This document shows, piece by piece, positions 7,038 through 11,437 of a stretch of DNA of 11,437 bases (the first letter of the stretch is position 1; every line of letters starts with the position of its first letter). The DNA is taken from NCBI GenBank assembly GCA_031275535.1, contig JAISOR010000292.1, forward strand, positions 1 through 11,437. Reading direction: 5' to 3'. Source of the DNA: Treponema sp. (GTDB lineage: Bacteria > Spirochaetota > Spirochaetia > Treponematales > Breznakiellaceae). Both the position numbers and the translations under genes were made by a program. Below the pieces are notes generated by a model. It was not told the DNA's origin, did not search any database, and saw nothing but the letters and a program-made list of their open reading frames with translations.

Positions 7038-9162
7038 GTATTTTGAAGTTGAGGAAGTGGTCAAGGGTTATGACAGCGGCATCGTCCGCCGGATCCTCTC
7101 CTACGTGAAACCCTACCGGGCCCTGGCGCTCATCACCATCCTCGCCCTGGCCGTCTCTACCCTGGGGGAACTCCTGATCCCGGTCCTGGAGCAGCGGCTC
7201 ATCGACGGCGCCATCCTGGCCCGGTTTTTCGCGATCTCCGCCGGCGCGGTGTCCCGGGAAAGGGACCATTTGGACGGGGAAACCCGGGACGGCCTGGACC
7301 GGCTCCTCTCGGCCCCCCGGGTCTTTAGGGCAGGGGCTTTTATCTTTATCCCCCAGGATCAGAACACCCGGATCTCCGGCCGTCTTGAGGAGGCCCTCAA
7401 GACCCGGGGGCTTTTGACCGCGGATCAATGGTATGGGTTTTCCCGTGCCCCGGGGGATCCCGCCGGGCAGGTTATCGAAGATCACCGGGAGCTTTTTATT
7501 TTGGAGGGGGACGCCGCGGCTATCCGGACCGGGGACCTCTATTCCCTTTCGGTTTCGGAGATCCGCGCGGTCCGGGGCCGGGATCTTGCGGTGATATTCC
7601 GGGTGGTCCTGTTTTTGTTTTTGATCCTGGTTTTGGTGTTTGTCTTTACCTTTATCCAAACCTGGACCACCAGCCTCATCGGCCAGCGGGTTATGAAGGA
7701 TATACGCCTGGAACTTTTCAGAAAAACCGCTTCCCAATCCACGGATTTCCTCTCCCGGCACCCGGTGGGCCGTATCGTAACCCGGCTTACCGGAGACGTG
7801 GAAACCATTAACGAATTTTTCACCTCCGTCCTGGTGGCCTTTATCAAGGACCTGTCCATTATGGCCGGGGCCCTGGTTACCCTCTTTTTTCTTTCCCCCC
7901 GCCTGGCGGCGGTGGTTCTGGTAACCATGTCCCCGGTGGCGGTGATCACCGCCATAAGCCGGGTCCGGGCCCGGGACGCCTTCCGGCGGCAGCGGACCGC
8001 CTCCTCCCGGGTGAACGCCTACCTTTCGGAACGCCTCTCCGGGGTCCAGGTGGTGCAGCTTTTTTTGGGGGGGCGGAAAAGCCGCGGGGAATTCGGCGAA
8101 CGGAACCAGGAGTACCTCCGGGCGAATCTGGAGGAAATGTACGTGTTTGCCGTTTTCAGGCCCCTGATTGATTTTTTCGCCACCCTAACGGCCGCCACGG
8201 TTATTGTGGCGGGGGCTTCCATGGTACTCTCCCTCTCCCTTTCCCTGGGGGTGCTGATCGCCTTTATAAACCTGGTGGCGATGTTCTATTCCCCGGTCAT
8301 GGACATCGCGGAAAAATACACCCTCCTCCAGTCGGCCATGGCCGGGGGGGAGCGGGTGTTCAAACTTTTGGATACCCGGGAGGCGATCCCCGACCGGGGG
8401 ACCAGATCCGTCGAGGGGATGGTCCGGGGGCATATCGAATTTGAGGATGTCCGTTTTTCCTATAAAAAAGGGGAGGAGATCCTGCGGGGCCTCAGCTTCA
8501 CCGTCAATCCCGGCGAGATGGCCGCCATCGTGGGCTATACCGGGGCGGGCAAAACCACCATCACCAACGTGCTGGCCCGGCTTTGGGATATAGATTCCGG
8601 CCACATCCGGCTTGACGGCATCCCTATCAGGGACATTCCCCTGCCGGAACTGCGGCGGTCGGTGCTGCCGGTCCTGCAGGAGGTGTTTCTGTTTTCCGGC
8701 ACCGTGGCGGAAAATATCAGCCTGGGGCTGCCCCTTTCGGAAAAGGAGATCGAGGCGGCGGCCCGGGCGGTTCATGCCCATGAGTTTATTTCCCGGCTGC
8801 CCCAGGGCTACCGGACCAAACTCTCCGAAGGGGCCGCCAATATTTCTTCCGGCCAGCGGCAGCTTATCAGTTTTGCCCGGGTTATCGCCCACAACCCGGC
8901 CATCGTGGTCCTGGACGAAGCCACCAGTTCCATTGATACCGAAACGGAACACCTCATCCAACTGGGGATCCAGCGGGTGCTGGCGGGGCGGACCTCCCTG
9001 GTGATCGCCCACCGGCTTTCCACCATCCGGCACGCGGACCGGATCCTGGTCCTCTCCGGGGGGGTCCTGGCGGAGGAGGGCACGCACCAGGAACTCATCG
9101 ACCGGAACGGCCTCTACGCGGGGCTGTACCGGCTTCAATACACCGATGAACGGGACCTATAA
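7030..9162 (+). CDS. ABC exporter half-transporter with large extracytoplasmic insert (BmrD/YheH-like)
   Basis: This is the partner subunit, 710 residues, about 110 longer than its mate. The extra length is mainly a charged segment without cysteine at about 66-187, between membrane helix 1 (31-51) and helix 2 (188-211). Helix topology places it on the periplasmic side. As I recall, BmrD also has an extracellular domain at this site. The ATPase domain has Walker A GYTGAGKTT at 502-510, an LQEVFLF Q-loop, a degenerate signature ISSGQ at 605-609 instead of LSGGQ, Walker B ending in Asp629 with a canonical catalytic Glu630, and switch His661. ATG 7030 overlaps the upstream stop codon (7035-7037), typical of coupled translation; a TTG at 7006 is less likely. 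Its stop at 9160-9162 overlaps the end of the convergent minus-strand gene. The likely role is energy-dependent export as a heterodimer with the preceding protein. Confidence 0.93.
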   Translation: MAEYFEVEEVVKGYDSGIVRRILSYVKPYRALALITILALAVSTLGELLIPVLEQRLIDGAILARFFAISAGAVSRERDHLDGETRDGLDRLLSAPRVFRAGAFIFIPQDQNTRISGRLEEALKTRGLLTADQWYGFSRAPGDPAGQVIEDHRELFILEGDAAAIRTGDLYSLSVSEIRAVRGRDLAVIFRVVLFLFLILVLVFVFTFIQTWTTSLIGQRVMKDIRLELFRKTASQSTDFLSRHPVGRIVTRLTGDVETINEFFTSVLVAFIKDLSIMAGALVTLFFLSPRLAAVVLVTMSPVAVITAISRVRARDAFRRQRTASSRVNAYLSERLSGVQVVQLFLGGRKSRGEFGERNQEYLRANLEEMYVFAVFRPLIDFFATLTAATVIVAGASMVLSLSLSLGVLIAFINLVAMFYSPVMDIAEKYTLLQSAMAGGERVFKLLDTREAIPDRGTRSVEGMVRGHIEFEDVRFSYKKGEEILRGLSFTVNPGEMAAIVGYTGAGKTTITNVLARLWDIDSGHIRLDGIPIRDIPLPELRRSVLPVLQEVFLFSGTVAENISLGLPLSEKEIEAAARAVHAHEFISRLPQGYRTKLSEGAANISSGQRQLISFARVIAHNPAIVVLDEATSSIDTETEHLIQLGIQRVLAGRTSLVIAHRLSTIRHADRILVLSGGVLAEEGTHQELIDRNGLYAGLYRLQYTDERDL

Positions 9163-10413
9163 CGCGGAAAAGGCCTCGTCCGCCGCGTCCAGGGTGGTTT
9201 GGATGTCCCCGTCGCTGAGGGAATAGTTGAGGAAGTGGTTGTGGTGGTTGGTGAGGTATATGCCCCGCTTGACCATTTCCGCGATCCACCGCTGGTGGAG
9301 CAGCAGGGCCGGGGTTTTGCCGTCCAAACCGGCGTCGTCCAGGCGCAGGTAAAAAAGGGCGGGCATCCCCGAAACGTGCAGGGTAAAGCCGTGTTTTTTT
9401 GCCGCGGCAATGAGCCCCTGGGTGAGTTTGGTTCCCTTTTCGTGGAGGACCTGGGGGAGATTGAGGCTTTTCATCTTTTCGATGCAGGCGATGCCCGCGG
9501 CAAAGGGGACGGCGGAGAGCCAGTAGCTCCCGGTAAAGGTGAGGCCGCTTACGGTATTGCGGAGGAATTCCCCGCCGCAGAGGGCGCTCACATTGTAGCC
9601 GTTGGCCAGGGCCTTGCAGAAACAGATCAGGTCCGCCCGGAAGCCGAAAAAGCGGTCGCTTCCGGCCAGATCCAGCCGGAAGCCCGCCCGGACATCGTCC
9701 AGGATGAGGATGGTCCCCGTGTCGGTGCAGAGCTTGCGGACCTTCCGCCAAAAACCGTCGGCGGGCAGTTCGTTGTCCGCGAAGTTGCCGTGGAGGTAGG
9801 GCTGGGAAATCAGCGCCGCGATTTCCCCCTGATGCTCCTCAAACACCTCGGCGAGTTTTTCATAGTCGTTCCAGGGCACGTAGAGGCTGTTGGCCACGTC
9901 CTCCTCCAGGATCCCCGGGTAATCGACCTTTTGGGTCCAGGGGGCCACCCCGTGGTAATACCCCTTAAAAAAGACGATTTTTTTCCGGCGGGTGTGGGCC
10001 CGGGCGGTCAGAACCGCCAGGGTGGTGGCGTCCCCCCCGTTTTTCATAAAAAAGGCCCAATCCGCGGAGGCCACCGTATCGGTGAGGAGTTCCGCGAAAT
10101 CGATCATTTTGGAGGAAGGGGCGGTAACGCAGTCCCCCTTTTCCCGCTGTTTTGCCGCGGCCCTGTCCACATCCGGGTCGTTATACCCCAGCACGTTAGG
10201 CCCGTAGGCGCACATATAGTCGATAAAACGGTTGCCGTCCACGTCCCAAAAGTAACTCCCCTGAGCCCGTTCCGAAAAAAAGGGGAAGGCCGTAACCGGC
10301 ACAAAACAGCCCTCCGCCGGGCCCTGGTGGCCGTAGATCCCCGAGGGGATCACCCGTAATGCCCGCTTAAAGGCTTCGGCGCTTTTGGTATAGGTATAAA
10401 CCGGAAAACTCAT
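9157..10413 (-). CDS. class III aminotransferase, glutamate-1-semialdehyde aminomutase-like
   Basis: This cytoplasmic PLP enzyme of fold type I has 418 residues, close to the 420-430 of HemL. The N-terminus follows the HemL pattern: SAEAFKRALRVIPSG at 11-25, then a WDVDGNRFIDYMCAYGPNVLGY block from 56. Other landmarks are the PLP-phosphate loop KNGGDAT at 124-130, a GYYHG motif at 151-155, LILDDVRAGFR at 236-246 with pyridine-binding Asp239, and the Schiff-base Lys267 in CFCKALANGY. It differs from true HemL at NGGDAT (HemL has NSGTEAT), at KALANGYNVSALCG and at FTGSYWLSAVP (HemL has TFSGNPLAMAA). No haem gene is nearby, so another amino-transfer or 1,2-amino-shift substrate is more likely. 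ATG 10413 has a G-rich ribosome binding site (G6, complement of 10419-10424). It lies 86 bases after the SCP2-like gene on the same strand and its stop overlaps the exporter gene by 6 bp. Confidence 0.88.
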   Translation of the reverse strand: MSFPVYTYTKSAEAFKRALRVIPSGIYGHQGPAEGCFVPVTAFPFFSERAQGSYFWDVDGNRFIDYMCAYGPNVLGYNDPDVDRAAAKQREKGDCVTAPSSKMIDFAELLTDTVASADWAFFMKNGGDATTLAVLTARAHTRRKKIVFFKGYYHGVAPWTQKVDYPGILEEDVANSLYVPWNDYEKLAEVFEEHQGEIAALISQPYLHGNFADNELPADGFWRKVRKLCTDTGTILILDDVRAGFRLDLAGSDRFFGFRADLICFCKALANGYNVSALCGGEFLRNTVSGLTFTGSYWLSAVPFAAGIACIEKMKSLNLPQVLHEKGTKLTQGLIAAAKKHGFTLHVSGMPALFYLRLDDAGLDGKTPALLLHQRWIAEMVKRGIYLTNHHNHFLNYSLSDGDIQTTLDAADEAFSAL

Positions 10414-10499
10414 CGCTACCCCCCGGGACCTCTACCGGCGTTGTCCGGAACCGCGGTTTTCCTGCCGCGTTCCCCTCAAGGCCGGAATGTAAAGGGCCC

Positions 10500-11264
10500 C
10501 TACGTCAAATAAAAGGCCGCCCGGTCCAGCAGACGGTTTACATTGTCCAGCATCCCCAGATTGCCCCGCATGGAGATTAAGCCCTGCCCCACGCAGGCCA
10601 GGGCGTTCACCTTGCCGTCGAAAAGCTGCCGCGCCAGGCTTAAACTCTCAAACTCCATCACGGCATGGTAGTGTTCGGGAATCTCCCGGGAAGTGGTCAG
10701 GCAGTGGTCCCTGACCTGAATGGCGGCCCTGGGTCCCCCGGTGACGGATAATACCACCGTCCCGTCGGGGATATTGGAAGCGGTGAACCGGCCGATGGAA
10801 TCATGGTTGCCGATCTGGGAGAGGGTCCGGGCGATCACAAAAAACATGATAACCGTACCGGCGTTAACAAAGCCGGGATCGGAAACCTCCGCCGGGGGCC
10901 GCAGATAGCCTTCCAGGATTTTGGTGAGTTTGGTAAAGGTATGGGTGAGGAATTTGAGTTTCGTAAAACCTTTGCTGGGAATGGGGGTTACCGTGCCGTC
11001 GATAAGGCCGTTAAATTTTTCACATCCCGAAAAGGGCAGCCTGATGTCGCAGGGCCCGTCCCCAATCCGGGCGGTACAGCCCTGGGCCGTAAACGCGAGG
11101 GTCATGGCCGGCCCGTTTTTTACGGTAAAACCCACCACCAGGGGTTTGTCCCCGGGAAGGGAGGAGACAAGCTCCTTTGCCTCCGGCGCAAGGGCGCAGA
11201 GGTCCTCCATTCCCCCTAAAATACCATACAGGTTGATATAGGCGAGGGTTACGGGATCTTTCAT
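10500..11264 (-). CDS. tandem SCP2-like (sterol-carrier/lipid-binding) domain protein
   Basis: The 254-residue protein has no signal peptide or clear membrane helix and appears cytoplasmic. Its C-terminal half (about 167-248) reads like an SCP2 domain: VVLSVTGGPRAAIQV strands, then AVMEFESLSLARQLFDGKVNALACVGQG, then a closing LGMLDNVNRLLDRAA helix. The N-terminal half (about 42-117) shows the same order: VVGFTVKNGPAMTLAF, DIRLPFSGCEKFNGLIDGTV, then FTKLTKILEGYL. I infer an internal duplication with a linker near 118-166. SCP2 folds bind lipids or other hydrophobic ligands in a tunnel; the ligand here is unknown. ATG 11264 has GGAGG at 11280-11276, eleven bases upstream, slightly long. A promoter lies just upstream, and the aminotransferase gene follows 86 bases downstream, so a two-gene operon is likely. 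Confidence 0.75.
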   Translation of the reverse strand: MKDPVTLAYINLYGILGGMEDLCALAPEAKELVSSLPGDKPLVVGFTVKNGPAMTLAFTAQGCTARIGDGPCDIRLPFSGCEKFNGLIDGTVTPIPSKGFTKLKFLTHTFTKLTKILEGYLRPPAEVSDPGFVNAGTVIMFFVIARTLSQIGNHDSIGRFTASNIPDGTVVLSVTGGPRAAIQVRDHCLTTSREIPEHYHAVMEFESLSLARQLFDGKVNALACVGQGLISMRGNLGMLDNVNRLLDRAAFYLT

Positions 11265-11291
11265 GAATGTTTCCGCCTCCTCGGTAATTCG

Positions 11292-11320
11292 AGCTTAGTC
11301 AGGAAAGGGCGCTCTGTCAA
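11292..11320 (-). promoter_or_regulatory. sigma-70-type promoter for the SCP2-like/aminotransferase operon
   Basis: On the minus strand a consensus -35 TTGACA (complement of 11315-11320) is followed after exactly 17 bp by TAAGCT (complement of 11292-11297), which keeps the first, second and last bases of the TATAAT box. A transcript would start near 11285 and leave a leader of about 20 bases that still includes the GGAGG ribosome binding site. The strong -35 and ideal spacing support it; the middle of the -10 is poor. Confidence 0.55.
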
Positions 11321-11416
11321 GGGGCCGGGCGGTTACTTTTTGCCTTATCCGCGAAAGCCGCGGGGGAGCGGGAATACCCCCCGTGAGCTCGCCTGTAGAA
11401 TTCGCCTATGGAGCCC

Positions 11417-11430
11417 GGAGACCGGTCTCC
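11417..11430. repeat. 14-bp perfect palindrome GGAGACCGGTCTCC
   Basis: A perfect 14-bp inverted repeat lies in the non-coding DNA at the right edge. An alternative hairpin pairs CCGGAG (11415-11420) with CTCCGG (11430-11435). It could be an operator half or part of a terminator of a gene beyond the window, but no T-run follows within the window. Nothing else in 11321-11437 looks like a gene. Confidence 0.4.
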
Positions 11431-11437
11431 TCCGGCG

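Noticed and set aside
8185..9138. 317-codon minus-strand open frame across the second exporter ATPase domain
   Set aside because: It is an antisense shadow of conserved Walker, signature and switch motifs; its own translation is Gly/Pro/Asp/Arg/His-rich and unlike a folded protein.
9199..10359. 386-codon open frame on the plus strand, antisense to the aminotransferase
   Set aside because: The composition is low-complexity Gly/Val/Arg/Glu with no domain, while the opposite strand carries every class III aminotransferase motif.
9157..10413. Naming the aminotransferase hemL
   Set aside because: Key substrate-side motifs differ from glutamate-1-semialdehyde aminomutase and no tetrapyrrole gene is nearby.
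11361..11383. CGGGGG...CCCCCG hairpin as a terminator
   Set aside because: The six-base stem has a ten-base loop and no following T-run on either strand.

Overview
The window looks like a chromosomal segment of a GC-rich spirochaete, most likely a Treponema of the termite-gut type (T. primitia / T. azotonutricia group). The grounds are the gene order cheW - DegT-like gene - NAD kinase - recN, which I recall from treponeme genomes including T. pallidum, together with heavy use of CGG, GGG and CCC codons. The taxonomic call is inference from memory and was not checked by a search.

Plus strand, 1-694: the 3' part of a 5S rRNA gene runs in from the left edge and is followed by a T-run. About 100 bp of AT-richer DNA then leads to cheW, which couples chemoreceptors to the CheA kinase. 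Plus strand, 741-5251: a tightly packed run of housekeeping genes holds a short DegT/DnrJ-fold protein with Arg where the family has its catalytic Lys, NAD kinase, the DNA-repair ATPase recN, and an all-helical protein of unknown function. As written, nadK is broken by one extra G in a run of nine G, exactly at its GGDGT motif. Removing one G restores a normal 287-residue enzyme.

Plus strand, 5232-9162: two overlapping genes encode the halves of a heterodimeric ABC exporter of the BmrC/BmrD (YheI/YheH) kind. The first half has Asp at the catalytic Glu position. The second has a canonical Glu but a degenerate signature motif and a large extracytoplasmic insert between its first two membrane helices. 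The degenerate motifs fall in the same composite ATP site.

Minus strand, 11264-9157: a probable two-gene operon runs towards the exporter and its last gene overlaps the exporter's stop codon by 6 bp. Its first gene encodes a protein that reads as two SCP2-like (sterol-carrier/lipid-binding) repeats. Its second encodes a class III, glutamate-1-semialdehyde-aminomutase-like PLP enzyme with its catalytic Lys intact. A plausible sigma-70 promoter with a consensus -35 and 17-bp spacer lies just upstream.

The last ~115 bp hold no gene that I can see, only small inverted repeats. There is no CRISPR array, tRNA, transposase or integrase, and no clear sign of mobile DNA. The points most worth a second look are the nadK G9 tract, the Lys-less DegT-fold protein, and the lipid-binding/aminotransferase pair.
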